Of a stretch of DNA of 57,545 bases, positions 46,592 through 55,682 are shown in pieces; the stretch's first letter is position 1; every line of letters starts with the position of its first letter. The notes under the pieces were generated by a model. The model saw only the letters and a list, made by a program, of their open reading frames with translations, was not told where the DNA came from and ran no database searches. The stretch is from Methyloprofundus sp. GTDB lineage: Bacteria > Pseudomonadota > Gammaproteobacteria > Methylococcales > Methylomonadaceae. The DNA lies in NCBI GenBank assembly GCA_014859465.1, contig JACUUF010000010.1:1-57545 (forward strand). The letters run 5' to 3'. The translations under genes were made by a program, and so were the position numbers.

Positions 46592-48469
46592 TCAAGCACT
46601 CCCCGCTTCAGATAATTTTTGCGCCCACATACCAACCATTGCCTCTTCAAACTGCTTAGAAAAGCGTGTCGCATCAAACAGTGCAGTTTCAAGTATTTGC
46701 GCTCTTAAGTTTGCCCTTAACAGCGCTAATAACTCAGTATTAGCAGCATATTGAATAGCTTTAGCAATATACTGTTCTTTATCCTGCGCAATCCAATCCT
46801 GCAGGCCTGCGCAATTTAAAAGACTAGCGCCCTGCCGTCCAAGCAAGGTATCCCCCGAAAGAGTCAGCGTAGGAACCCCCATCCACAGAGCTTCACAACT
46901 TGTTGTTCCTCCCGGGTAAGGGAAAGTATCCAACATAATATCGACCTCTGCATAAGAAGCTAAATACTCCTCACGCGCCAGTAAGCCAGCTATTGTTACC
47001 CGCTCAGGAGTAATACCAACCCGAGTTAAACGCTGCTGCAAACTTTCCAGCGCTTCCAAACATGACACCTGCTTATTTCTCAATATCAATTTAGCCGCAG
47101 GTAGCGCTTTAAAAATCTCACCCCAAACCTTAATAAGGTCATTATTTATTTTAGATAAATTCTGAAAACAGCCAAAAGTAATGCAATTATTCTGCTCAGC
47201 CGGCAATATACTTGGCATCAAATGACTATCAGGCGGCGTAAAACAAAGACGCGTTTCCGGTAGATACCAAAACTTTTCACTGAAATAATTACCCTGAGTT
47301 TCAGATACTGAAATCGCATCCGTCAGTAAAAAATCTATTTCTGACACCCCGGTACTGGCAAAATAACCTAACCAACTCACTTGTACAGGAGCGGCTTTCC
47401 AAGCAAAAATAGCGAGTCTATTTTTTGACGTATGCCCCGATAAGTCGACCAAAATATCAATGTCATCAGCATAAATTTGCTGAGCTACAAGCTCATCACT
47501 CACACCGGAAATAATATTCCATTGTTTAAAATACGGTTGAATTCTAGCCGTCAATTCATCTGCTTTTAATTGAGCGGAATAAGCCACTAATTCAAACTTT
47601 TCAGGATTAATATACTTGAGAAAATTTTCCAAGAAATAACCAACCGGATGAATTTTAAAATCTCCTGAGACGAAGCCAACTCTCAATTTTTTTTCTTTAC
47701 GATCAGCTAAAAAAGAAGGCCAATGCTTATAAGGTCTGGCTTTTTCTGACGCCTTATGCCCAAAAACTCGAGCTTCATCAAGGTATTGCTGCGGAGTACA
47801 GTGTGGATAATAACTGAGGGCAAGCAATAAATTACTATGCGTACTGAGGTTATCAGCATTTAACTGTAGAGAAGCACGATAACAAGCCACTGCCTTTGAC
47901 AGATCACCCTGAACAAGAAAGGCATTGCCCAAATTATTTTGCGCGCTGGAATCACTAGGATTTAAAGCCAATGCCTGCCGAAACGTATGAATAGATTCAG
48001 CTAATTTCCCCTGCTCTTGTAAAGCCGCGCCTAAATTATTATAAGCATCGGCATAATCTGCTTTTAGTGCAATAGCAGCGTGATAACTTGCTATCGCCAA
48101 ATCATGCCGCCCCTGCGCCTGTAATGCCGCGCCTAAGTTAGAATACATTAAATATGTAGGGGCAATTGCTAGCGCCTTAGAGATAAGCGTAACAGCAGAA
48201 TCGCTATCGCCTGTTTGATAAAAAATTAAACCTAAATAATGCAAGGCATCAGCATTATCAGGCATTAATTTAAGAACGTTTTGATAAATAGCTTGAGCCT
48301 CAAAAAGCTGACCCGCTTGATGATAAGCTATTGCCCGCTGCAAATCTTGAAGTACCGAAGGGCTCATTTGAAGTCTTTTTGTTGTTTCAGTTAATTGACA
48401 ACACTTCTTATATTTTTTACCGCTACCGCATGCACACGGGTCATTACGGCCAATTTTTTTGATAGTCAT
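46592..48469 (-). CDS. SEC-C / TPR / GT41 glycosyltransferase (SPINDLY/OGT type)
   Basis: 625-aa three-part protein. An N-terminal SEC-C zinc motif (IGRNDPCACGSGKKYKKCC, residues 6-24); about five TPR repeats (about 35-215, e.g. DAYNNLGAALQEQGKLAESI); and a C-terminal GT41 catalytic region with HPVGYFLENFL, VDLSGHTSKNRL, APVQVSWLGYFASTG, ITFGCFQNLSKI and DTFPYPGGTTSCEALWMG. GT41 enzymes put a sugar on Ser/Thr of proteins. The flagellin and YjfB-like genes next door suggest flagellin as a target (inference). No sigma-28 or sigma-54 site is seen in front of it. Confidence 0.9.
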   Translation of the reverse strand: MTIKKIGRNDPCACGSGKKYKKCCQLTETTKRLQMSPSVLQDLQRAIAYHQAGQLFEAQAIYQNVLKLMPDNADALHYLGLIFYQTGDSDSAVTLISKALAIAPTYLMYSNLGAALQAQGRHDLAIASYHAAIALKADYADAYNNLGAALQEQGKLAESIHTFRQALALNPSDSSAQNNLGNAFLVQGDLSKAVACYRASLQLNADNLSTHSNLLLALSYYPHCTPQQYLDEARVFGHKASEKARPYKHWPSFLADRKEKKLRVGFVSGDFKIHPVGYFLENFLKYINPEKFELVAYSAQLKADELTARIQPYFKQWNIISGVSDELVAQQIYADDIDILVDLSGHTSKNRLAIFAWKAAPVQVSWLGYFASTGVSEIDFLLTDAISVSETQGNYFSEKFWYLPETRLCFTPPDSHLMPSILPAEQNNCITFGCFQNLSKINNDLIKVWGEIFKALPAAKLILRNKQVSCLEALESLQQRLTRVGITPERVTIAGLLAREEYLASYAEVDIMLDTFPYPGGTTSCEALWMGVPTLTLSGDTLLGRQGASLLNCAGLQDWIAQDKEQYIAKAIQYAANTELLALLRANLRAQILETALFDATRFSKQFEEAMVGMWAQKLSEAGSA

Positions 48470-48669
48470 TGCCTCTCAAGCCTTTAATAAAAAATATTTT
48501 ATATTTTAAATGAGTGATTATACTCATAAAGAAAAAAGGCTCGAAACAACAAGCTTAATAATTTAATGATAAATCTAATTCTTATTATTCACACTGCCTA
48601 TGCTATCCATACAACAAATCAACAGCATAAGAAGTGCCATAAAATTTTTATAAAGTAAAACATTTAATG

Positions 48670-48858
48670 TTAGGCATAAGTATCAATACGCCCCGGCGCT
48701 GCTGACTCAATCATTTTCACCGCGGCTTCACCCTGAGCCTTTTCTATATCCTGGCCCTTTTTAATAACTGTAACAGCCAATTCTTCTTCTGCTGTTTTTT
48801 TATTCATTAATGCCGTTGCTAAACCAGGCGCATTAGCACCACCCACAGAATTAATCAT
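48670..48858 (-). CDS. YjfB-like putative motility protein
   Basis: 62-aa protein resembling the YjfB motility family: an N-terminal small-residue segment, then a helix (MNKKTAEEELAVTVIKKGQDIEKAQGEA) and the short tail VKMIESAAPGRIDTYA. AGGAG lies 8 bp before the ATG. A perfect sigma-28 promoter (48896-48922) precedes it, good independent evidence that it belongs to the flagellar regulon. Molecular role unknown. Confidence 0.82.
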   Translation of the reverse strand: MINSVGGANAPGLATALMNKKTAEEELAVTVIKKGQDIEKAQGEAAVKMIESAAPGRIDTYA

Positions 48859-48895
48859 ATTCGACTCCTAGCACTTGTAATTAAAGACAAAGTTT

Positions 48896-48922
48896 TTATC
48901 GGCATTTTGAACTCATTCTTTA
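48896..48922 (-). promoter_or_regulatory. Sigma-28 (FliA) promoter of the YjfB-like gene
   Basis: Minus strand reads TAAA (48919-48922), 15 nt, then GCCGATAA (48896-48903): exact match to the TAAA-N15-GCCGATAA consensus. The expected start of transcription lies about 30 nt before the ATG. Confidence 0.9.
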
Positions 48923-49128
48923 AATGATTTTTTGAAAATTGCGCTGAAAATCACAAAAAACGGCATTTATCTGCCACTTAATTTCCTTAGAAACCTAAAA
49001 TACTAGAGTATTCATACCAATAAGGTCAAAAAAATGACTCCAAATACAACCCACAGACCATTAAAAATAAAAAATAAAACTAATTATAATTCAATAACTT
49101 AAATAAATAAAAAATTAATAAAACAAAC

Positions 49129-49146
49129 TTGGCACGTTGCCTGCAT
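49129..49146 (+). promoter_or_regulatory. Sigma-54 promoter of the plus-strand flagellin gene
   Basis: TTGGCACGTTGCCTGCAT: GG (49131-49132) and GC (49143-49144) are separated by exactly 10 nt, as the -24/-12 rule requires, and TGGCAC matches consensus. Predicted start near 49156, about 32 nt before the ATG. No sigma-28 box is present on this side. Confidence 0.85.
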
Positions 49147-49187
49147 TGATATTTACAAACAATACCAACTAACTCGAGGTAAATATC

Positions 49188-50033
49188 ATGTCTAGCGGAA
49201 TGGTCATTAATACAAACATAAGCTCAATCAATACTCAGAGACAGCTCACCAATTCTAATAATGCCTTAAGCACCTCAATGGAAAGGCTATCTTCTGGCTT
49301 AAGGGTAAATAGTGCAAAAGATGATGCTGCTGGTTTAGCTATTGCCGACCGTATGACATCACAGATTAGAGGCATGACGGTAGCAATACGAAATGCAAAT
49401 GATGGTATTTCCATGGCACAAACCGCCGAATCCGCAATGGGTGAAATTACCCAAACCATGCAACGTATGCGTGATTTAGCCGTACAGTCAGCAAATGAAG
49501 GTGCAGTCACCACTAATGACAGAGAAAAATTACAATCAGAATTTAAACAACTGAACGCTGAACTAACGCGTATCATCCAAAATACTGAATTCAATGGTAA
49601 GAAGATTATTAATGGCTCACTCTCTGGCGGTGTAGCCATTCAAGTCGGCGCCAACACATCAGCAGATAACCAGATTTTGGTTGAAGTTGATAATATTTCC
49701 GGCACCGTTGCTTTTGTCACTATCGCTAGCATTGGCTCAGGAGCAACAACAGCTAATATTTTATCGGCAATCGCCGCAATAGATTTAGCGATAGAATCGA
49801 TTGATACGTCGCGAGCAAAGTTAGGTGCTGTTCAGAATAGATTTGTCACTACCATTTCTAATTTACAATCTTCTGTAGAAAATCAATCTGCGGCAAGATC
49901 ACGAATTATGGATGCTGACTTTGCGGCTGAAACTGCCGCACTCAGTCGTAATCAGATTTTACAACAAGCAGGCACAGCCATGCTCTCACAAGCCAACCAA
50001 AGGCCCCAAGCTGTGATGCAGCTGCTACAATAG
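49188..50033 (+). CDS. Flagellin (sigma-54-linked copy)
   Basis: 281-aa filament subunit. The N-terminal D0/D1 (INTNISSINTQRQLTNSN, ERLSSGLRVNSAKDDAAGLAIADRM) and C-terminal D1/D0 (AKLGAVQNRF, RIMDADFAAETAALSRNQ) are classical; the central exposed domain is minimal (about 180-215). Shine-Dalgarno GAGGT is in front. It is a close paralogue of the flagellin at 55683-56522 but ends QAVMQLLQ rather than QAVLGLLR. Probably assembles with it in one filament. A terminator follows. Confidence 0.95.
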   Translation: MSSGMVINTNISSINTQRQLTNSNNALSTSMERLSSGLRVNSAKDDAAGLAIADRMTSQIRGMTVAIRNANDGISMAQTAESAMGEITQTMQRMRDLAVQSANEGAVTTNDREKLQSEFKQLNAELTRIIQNTEFNGKKIINGSLSGGVAIQVGANTSADNQILVEVDNISGTVAFVTIASIGSGATTANILSAIAAIDLAIESIDTSRAKLGAVQNRFVTTISNLQSSVENQSAARSRIMDADFAAETAALSRNQILQQAGTAMLSQANQRPQAVMQLLQ

Positions 50034-50058
50034 GTCTGCTATACTATGGTATTTTATC

Positions 50059-50097
50059 GCGTCCTTACTGACATTAATATCAGTCAGGACGCTTGTT
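50059..50097 (+). terminator. Flagellin terminator
   Basis: A 13-position stem with one T/C mismatch (GCGTCCT at 50059-50065 and ACTGA at 50067-50071, paired with 50080-50084 and 50086-50092), 8-nt loop, then TTGTTTTC. Starts 25 bp past the stop. It separates the flagellin from the Maf gene. Confidence 0.82.
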
Positions 50098-50119
50098 TTC
50101 CAATACACTCCCTATAACT

Positions 50120-52660
50120 ATGGATATCACGGACATAAACGCACTTCCTAGCAGCACGCTAAAGACCAACCACTTTAACGAGCACTATTTATACAATGTT
50201 AACCGTGATAGCTTCAGCAAATTAAGTGCCAGCGTTATTTTTGCAGCGGAATTTAAAAAGACATTATTTCAAGAAGATTCGCTGTATATCATCATTGGTT
50301 CTGACTCCGGGCTGTTGCCTAAATATATTCAGGAACAAGGTATCCCACTAGGGACTCGCTACCTTTTCATAGAGCTCGAAGAGGTCTTAGAGCAGCTGCA
50401 TCAACATCACCTTCTAGACTCTCTTGACGATGAAATCACATGCACCACACTGGCAGACTGGCAAGCACAAGCCCTAGACTTAAAACTGAAAGAATATAGT
50501 TTTTTGCGTAATATCCGTCTAATAAAAGCTATTTGTGCACAACAAGCGTCCTTAATTGAATACCCAGAATTAAACTGGAAAGTCTCAGAAGAACTACAAT
50601 CCCTGCAATTTCAATTGACCAGTAGTTTAGGCACACAGACCTTCCTTAAACGACAAATAGAAAATATTGCCGACAACGTTTTACCGATTCAATTAATTGA
50701 AAATAAATATAAAGATCGAACTGCAATCATCTTAGCTGGCGGCCCCTCGTTAACAAATCTAATGCCTTGGGTAAAACAACATAGAAGGCAACTCATTATT
50801 TTCTCGGTCTCACGCATATCAAGGCAATTAGTTAATGCCGGTATTGAGCCAGATTTTGTTTGCTCAGTCGACCCAGCGCCAATAAATATTGATGTCAGCA
50901 AAGAAATGTTTTTCTTTAAAAACAGCACCTTTATTCATGCACACCATGTAGACCCAGCCCTAATTAACCAATGGGCCGGCAGAAAGCTCTATTTTGGCAA
51001 TCGATTCCCCTGGCAAACAAACGCCAACCCTAAAAATATTAATTCTGTCGGCCCAACAGTCTCTAACTCTGCATTGGCAGCAGCTCATTTTGCTGGTTGC
51101 CGGCGCATACTGCTTGCCGGATTTGATCTTTGCTTTACTGCCGAAGGCATCACCCATGCCGAAGGCAGTGATGAAGCCCAATCAGGTCCAAAGTACAACT
51201 CATCTTTATTAGAGGTAAAAACCTATAGCGGACAAATGCGCACAACCGAGCCCGAGTATTATATCGCCTTGCAAAATCTCGGATTTCAAGCTGAAAAGAT
51301 TATAGCGGAACATAAAAGTATTATTAATCTTGCTGCCGAAGCGGCCGTTGCCGAAAACATAACACATATACCACCCTGTGATATTAGCTTTGATGATCAG
51401 CTAGATTCAGCACAACAAAACAGCTTAGACATTAAGGAATTGGACATTGCAGAGCTACAGGCGCATTATCAGCTAATAAACAAAGAGTTGAACAAAGCTA
51501 TTTACAATTTAGAGAGCATAGAAAAACTCGCTATAAAAGCTCTAAAAATTAATAGTGAAATGTACACAACTGAGGGCACAATAGAAAATTATCAAGATAA
51601 GCGCAAGCTTGATGATATTGAAAAACAACTAAAAAGAAAATATAAACGATTTAGTGCTCTGGTAAAGAGTTTTGGCGTCAGAGATTTTTTGAGAATTACA
51701 ACCCCTTATGACAATAGCGACTCTTGGGATGCTGAGAAAGCCAAAGAATTAGGAGCGGTTTATTACAACGCCTATCAGTCCGCGTCTACCACTTTACAAG
51801 CGCTTTTTAAAGGCACTTTAAAAAGAACTCAGGCACGCATCGAAGAACTCAAAGAAAACCCTGACTTTGCAATGCTGATAGAACAATGGGAAAAAGATAA
51901 AAGCTTCAATCGAGGCAAGGTTTGGCAAAAGCTCCATCCCCAAAGTAAATACATGGCAGCCGCTAATCGCGAGTTTGCGCCACTAGATCTGAAGTTTAAA
52001 GAAATGCTTAACACCAGCAATACTGCATTTAAAAAAATAACCGATCACCAATCCTCTTTAGCTTTATTAAAAACCAAAGCTCTTTTATTATTTAAACACC
52101 ATAAATTAGACAAGCTCAAAGACCTATTAAATAGCTTACAATATGTTTCAGCAGCGGAAGCAACAGAAAAAGAAAGCTACCAACACTTAATCTCTGCGTA
52201 TATTGCTGAACAAGAACACAACACCGAACTTGCCCTCGAACTGCATAATAAAATCATATCTACTGAGAATTCACCTTTATTAGAAGAATCACTGCTCAGA
52301 GTTGCTTCTATCAGCATCCAAAAAAACGACCACCCTAATGCACTGCTCGCTTTAAAGTGTTTATCTCAACTATCGCCTATATATTTGCCATTCTATGCTG
52401 AATCAGCTTATCTTTCTGGGGACTATATGCAAGCAATCGATAGCTATACGGAGTACATTAATTTCTTCCCTGAAGACTTAGTGTGTCAATTAAAACTCAC
52501 AAGACTATATATGGAGATAGGCGTCAATGATGCTGCAGAATTAATGTTAGATCATATTTTAGCAACCGACCCTGATTTAACTATGGCACAGAAGCTAAAA
52601 ACAGAAATTAAAAAGGGAGTTTCCCATCTAAAACCGAACATTAATACAAGAGCGAAATAG
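50120..52660 (+). CDS. Maf-type motility-associated glycosyltransferase (MAF_flag10/DUF115)
   Basis: 846-aa protein from the ATG at 50120; a TTG at 50093 would lie in the flagellin terminator. Central MAF_flag10 region: ILAGGPSLTNLMPWV (about residue 205), FSVSRISRQLVNAGIEPDFVCSVDP and NSALAAAHFAGCRRILLAGFDL. The N-terminal ~190 residues and a long C-terminal part with coiled-coil and TPR-like helices (about 650-830) flank it. Maf proteins transfer nonulosonic acids (pseudaminic, legionaminic) to flagellin Ser/Thr. Its placement between two flagellin genes fits. The sugar-synthesis genes (pse/leg) are not in the window. Confidence 0.9.
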   Translation: MDITDINALPSSTLKTNHFNEHYLYNVNRDSFSKLSASVIFAAEFKKTLFQEDSLYIIIGSDSGLLPKYIQEQGIPLGTRYLFIELEEVLEQLHQHHLLDSLDDEITCTTLADWQAQALDLKLKEYSFLRNIRLIKAICAQQASLIEYPELNWKVSEELQSLQFQLTSSLGTQTFLKRQIENIADNVLPIQLIENKYKDRTAIILAGGPSLTNLMPWVKQHRRQLIIFSVSRISRQLVNAGIEPDFVCSVDPAPINIDVSKEMFFFKNSTFIHAHHVDPALINQWAGRKLYFGNRFPWQTNANPKNINSVGPTVSNSALAAAHFAGCRRILLAGFDLCFTAEGITHAEGSDEAQSGPKYNSSLLEVKTYSGQMRTTEPEYYIALQNLGFQAEKIIAEHKSIINLAAEAAVAENITHIPPCDISFDDQLDSAQQNSLDIKELDIAELQAHYQLINKELNKAIYNLESIEKLAIKALKINSEMYTTEGTIENYQDKRKLDDIEKQLKRKYKRFSALVKSFGVRDFLRITTPYDNSDSWDAEKAKELGAVYYNAYQSASTTLQALFKGTLKRTQARIEELKENPDFAMLIEQWEKDKSFNRGKVWQKLHPQSKYMAAANREFAPLDLKFKEMLNTSNTAFKKITDHQSSLALLKTKALLLFKHHKLDKLKDLLNSLQYVSAAEATEKESYQHLISAYIAEQEHNTELALELHNKIISTENSPLLEESLLRVASISIQKNDHPNALLALKCLSQLSPIYLPFYAESAYLSGDYMQAIDSYTEYINFFPEDLVCQLKLTRLYMEIGVNDAAELMLDHILATDPDLTMAQKLKTEIKKGVSHLKPNINTRAK

Positions 52661-53058
52661 CTTTAGCTATTGCACTCCTCGATAATGTACCCAGCATTTA
52701 ATATACGGGAGTGCGGTTTTCAGTACATGTCCCAACTTAGATGAGGAACCCAAAAAGGCAAACGTACTAACTGACTGCACACCGCAACATATCAATGATA
52801 TAGCTAAAAATATTTTATAGAGCATCTCGTCGCCACATGCTATTTGGCAACCCATGTCCATCAGCTCTGCTTAATGACAGCAACGGCGGCATGGCATGAA
52901 TGCTTTTTTGTAAAATCTGTGAGCTGGTTTTTTGACTGAGTGCGTTTATGGCGGATCACGCTACTTATCCGGCCGACATTTACGCTGCATTAGATGGATG
53001 TAACCAGGCAAGTCGATAGCAAGGTGCGTCAATTTATAGTATTTTAACTATAAAGAAA
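52661..53058. other. 398-bp gap between Maf and fliT
   Basis: Starts with a small hairpin over the Maf stop (52657-52670) and a terminator (52672-52718). A REP-like remnant, GGCGGAT...ATCCGGCC, lies at 52950-52974. No gene supported; the short minus-strand frame at 52667-52861 is not convincing. Confidence 0.55.
52672..52718 (+). terminator. Probable terminator of the Maf gene
   Basis: GCACTCC (52672-52678) pairs with GGAGTGC (52708-52714), then GGTTTT. The loop is long (29 nt) and the T-run short, so moderate confidence. Confidence 0.5.
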
Positions 53059-53355
53059 TTACGGCTGATAGGCTTTTATAGATTTTCTTCCCTGCTTAAG
53101 AGAAAGAAATTTTGCTTCAGTCAGCTGTCTTTTTTCGCCTATTAACTCAAGGAAAGCGGCATCCTGTTGCTGTATCTTTAATATGAGCTCTTTAAGCTCA
53201 GAGTTTTTACCTTCTGCTTTCATTGCGGGCACTAACTGCTCTAAACCTGACTGCCTTTCGGCTAAAATTTCACTCAAGCTCGCCCAGTCTTGAGCTGCTA
53301 CAAGGTTTTTTATTTTTTCTGGATACTGAAAAAACTGCGAAAATAGATCACTCAC
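53059..53355 (-). CDS. fliT: FliT-like flagellar export chaperone
   Basis: 98-aa all-helical protein. Position directly after fliD-fliS, small size and helix pattern (LSEILAERQSGLEQLV, LKELILKIQQQDAAFLELI) match FliT, which chaperones the cap protein FliD. Sequence conservation is low in this family, so the name rests mainly on context. Starts with GTG at 53355. Confidence 0.75.
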   Translation of the reverse strand: MSDLFSQFFQYPEKIKNLVAAQDWASLSEILAERQSGLEQLVPAMKAEGKNSELKELILKIQQQDAAFLELIGEKRQLTEAKFLSLKQGRKSIKAYQP

Positions 53356-53372
53356 GATAAAAACAGTGGCTT

Positions 53373-53771
53373 TTATTGGTAAATTTCAGGAATAACATTC
53401 CAAGCCGTTTGAATTTCGCGCATCAAACCGCTCACTTCATCTAAAATTTCAATATCGTTCGCGGCACTCGCCTGAAATAGTCGAGAATTTATATAATCAT
53501 ATAAACTGCTCAAGTTAACAGCCAACTCCCCCCCTTTTTCAAAATCAAGACCATCAATCAAGCCACCCACAATACCTGATGCCTTAGAAATTTGAATACT
53601 TTTTTCTTGAAAATCATGGCGGATAATAGCGCCTTTTGCCGCATTGACCCGCATTAAAAAGCCACTCATTAACATTTGAATAAGTTTATGTGGCGAAGCT
53701 TCTTCAGCAACTGACTCGGTATGCACAGCCGCATATTTATTAGCATTGTTTCTATACATAGTTGGTCTCAT
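53373..53771 (-). CDS. fliS: Flagellin chaperone FliS
   Basis: 132-aa four-helix chaperone that keeps flagellin unpolymerised before export. Typical segments: YAAVHTESVAEEASPHKLIQMLMSGFL (about 13-39) and INSRLFQASAANDIEILDEV. AAGGA precedes the ATG at 53771; an ATG four codons in is an alternative. 12 bp after fliD. Confidence 0.93.
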   Translation of the reverse strand: MRPTMYRNNANKYAAVHTESVAEEASPHKLIQMLMSGFLMRVNAAKGAIIRHDFQEKSIQISKASGIVGGLIDGLDFEKGGELAVNLSSLYDYINSRLFQASAANDIEILDEVSGLMREIQTAWNVIPEIYQ

Positions 53772-53783
53772 TTGGTATTTCCT

Positions 53784-55178
53784 TTAAACTCGAAGATTTG
53801 CTAATTGTGCCGCTAAATAAGCGCCTGTGGACTGAAATTGACCAACAGCCACATCCATAGCAATAAATTGTTTCATTAAAGTACGCTCTAAATTATCTAA
53901 CCTCAGAGCAACTGTCTCACGATCATCAGAAAGTCGATTTAACTGCTTATTTAATGATTTTGTTTGTAAGTCAAAAGTACCCCCCGAATTCAAATATTGA
54001 TCCAATCGGGTATCTAAACGTGCAGCGACACCATCAGTTGATGAAAAAACATCGCTGACCGCATTAATATTGTTTTTTAAAGCATTAGAAAAGTCGGTGC
54101 CACTCAATGACATCACACCATCACGATCCATTGAAATGCCTATACTAGCCAAGGAATTATAGCTGCTGGTAGCACTACTGACTGTTTCACTGACCGCCTG
54201 ACGCATCTGGGTTTGCACGCTACGCAAGGTTGAATCACCTATTAATGTGCCAGACTTATTCCCCTCGGGATCAAACTTCCCTAAATCTTTGACAATAGAC
54301 ATTAGTGCGTTATAAGCAGAAACAAAGCCATCCGCTACTTTCTTGATACTTTCTTCATCTAAGGTGACATCAAGATTGAATACCGTGCCGGTTTCAGCAG
54401 ACTTTAGATCCAAGGTAACACCTTGAATAATATCATTAATTGAGTTACTGCTGCGCGTTGCCATTTGACCGTCGACTAATACTTTGGCATCTTTGGCTGA
54501 GTTTTGTTGCGTCAGATTAGTCACACCGCTGCCTGCAGGATCATAAACTAAACTAGCTAGCCCAGGCTCTGCCGGATCCTCTGTTGCAATGACACTAAGA
54601 CTATTAGCAGTTCCCGTTTCTTTGGCTGTGAACACTAGCTTAGAAACAGTCCCTCCCAAGCCATCATCAACATTAATAATGCTCGCATTAACCCCGGTAT
54701 TATCACTCGCGGTATTAATGGCATCACGCACACCTTGAAGGGTATTACTTGTGCCATCCAAAGTCACAGAAAAAGCACTGCCACCGACAGAGAGAGTTAA
54801 AGTACCGCTGCCCACAACACTGGACGCATTAGCATAGCCAGCTGAAGTCAGCTTATGTGCTTCAGCCAACTGCCGAACCTCAATAGAATAAGATCCAGCA
54901 GCTGCACCTAGACCTGAGGTAGCTGTTAAAATATCTTCATTTTTTGAAACTACCTGGTGTTTACTGAATGAATCCACCTCATTGAGCTTGCCAGTCGCCG
55001 TACGAAAATCAGACAAGGAAGACTTCAAGCGCCCTAACGCACTTAAACGCTCATTAGCTGCGCCTTCTTTTCTTTCTATAGAACCATAAGCAGGACGAGC
55101 TTCAGCGGCCACTAACTGTTGTACAATGGTATTAATATCCATACCACTGCCTATACCTAATGACGATGTGATAGCCAT
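53784..55178 (-). CDS. fliD: Flagellar hook-associated protein 2 (cap) FliD
   Basis: 464-aa filament cap. I start it at the ATG at 55178 (MAITSSLGIGSGMDIN), preceded by GGGAGG at ideal spacing, rather than at 55196. N-terminal FliD motif GSGMDINTIVQQLVAAEARP (about 9-28) and C-terminal coiled coil (RLSDDRETVALRLDNLERTLMKQFIAMDVAVGQ) are intact; the middle region is the variable, exposed part. Confidence 0.94.
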   Translation of the reverse strand: MAITSSLGIGSGMDINTIVQQLVAAEARPAYGSIERKEGAANERLSALGRLKSSLSDFRTATGKLNEVDSFSKHQVVSKNEDILTATSGLGAAAGSYSIEVRQLAEAHKLTSAGYANASSVVGSGTLTLSVGGSAFSVTLDGTSNTLQGVRDAINTASDNTGVNASIINVDDGLGGTVSKLVFTAKETGTANSLSVIATEDPAEPGLASLVYDPAGSGVTNLTQQNSAKDAKVLVDGQMATRSSNSINDIIQGVTLDLKSAETGTVFNLDVTLDEESIKKVADGFVSAYNALMSIVKDLGKFDPEGNKSGTLIGDSTLRSVQTQMRQAVSETVSSATSSYNSLASIGISMDRDGVMSLSGTDFSNALKNNINAVSDVFSSTDGVAARLDTRLDQYLNSGGTFDLQTKSLNKQLNRLSDDRETVALRLDNLERTLMKQFIAMDVAVGQFQSTGAYLAAQLANLRV

Positions 55179-55209
55179 GACATGCCTCCCCAGCAACTAT
55201 TTCTTACTA

Positions 55210-55611
55210 TTATGCAATATAGCCCTTAATACTGCCGGATTTACCATCCGAGTCTTGCATCCTTTTAGCTAAAGCTAAAACATCTTCGGATGGCACCTGG
55301 CGTATTACATCGCCGGTTGCCTTATCAACAATACTCATGACCACTTGTTGAGTCGAATCATCGACCTTAAACTGCAGATTTCTTTGTACATTTTGCAGTA
55401 TCTTATTGCCCTCATCAGCTAACTTACGTGCATCATTGAGGGAAACGATTTTTTCTGATTCAGTTTTTTTGTCCGCTGTATTTTGTTGACCTTCCGCCTC
55501 TCTGCGCTTACTGATGCTAGGTTCTTCAGCAGCAACAGAAACAAGCTTACTGGTACTTTTCACTTCAGCCATAAGAGGGGGGAGTGATACATTTGTAATA
55601 TCGTGAATCAT
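55210..55611 (-). CDS. flaG: FlaG-family protein
   Basis: 133-aa protein with a disordered, charged first half and a C-terminal FlaG domain: NLQFKVDDSTQQVVMSIVDKATGDVIRQVPSEDVLALAKRM (about 80-120). FlaG affects filament length in several polar-flagellated bacteria. A strong GGAGGTGAG Shine-Dalgarno precedes the ATG. First gene of flaG-fliD-fliS-fliT. Confidence 0.92.
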   Translation of the reverse strand: MIHDITNVSLPPLMAEVKSTSKLVSVAAEEPSISKRREAEGQQNTADKKTESEKIVSLNDARKLADEGNKILQNVQRNLQFKVDDSTQQVVMSIVDKATGDVIRQVPSEDVLALAKRMQDSDGKSGSIKGYIA

Positions 55612-55638
55612 AACTCACCTCCGCATTTTTCTTTAAGG

Positions 55639-55666
55639 GTGCTCAATTATAAACATAAAAGAGCAC
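55639..55666. other. Stem-loop between fliC and flaG
   Basis: GTGCTC (55639-55644) and GAGCAC (55661-55666) pair across 16 nt. On the coding (minus) strand it is not followed by T, so it may attenuate or process the fliC-flaG transcript rather than end it. Confidence 0.5.
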
Positions 55667-55682
55667 TTTTTAGACGCTAAAA

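Larger units (their letters stand above)
48859..49187. other. Divergent promoter region between YjfB-like and flagellin genes
   Basis: 329 bp without a gene. It carries a sigma-28 promoter for the minus-strand YjfB gene at one end and a sigma-54 promoter for the plus-strand flagellin at the other. The middle is very AT-rich, where an activator such as a FleQ-like protein might bind; no operator can be named. Confidence 0.7.

Noticed and set aside
52667..52861. 64-aa minus-strand frame after the Maf gene
   Set aside because: Runs through a terminator hairpin and shows no protein-like pattern.
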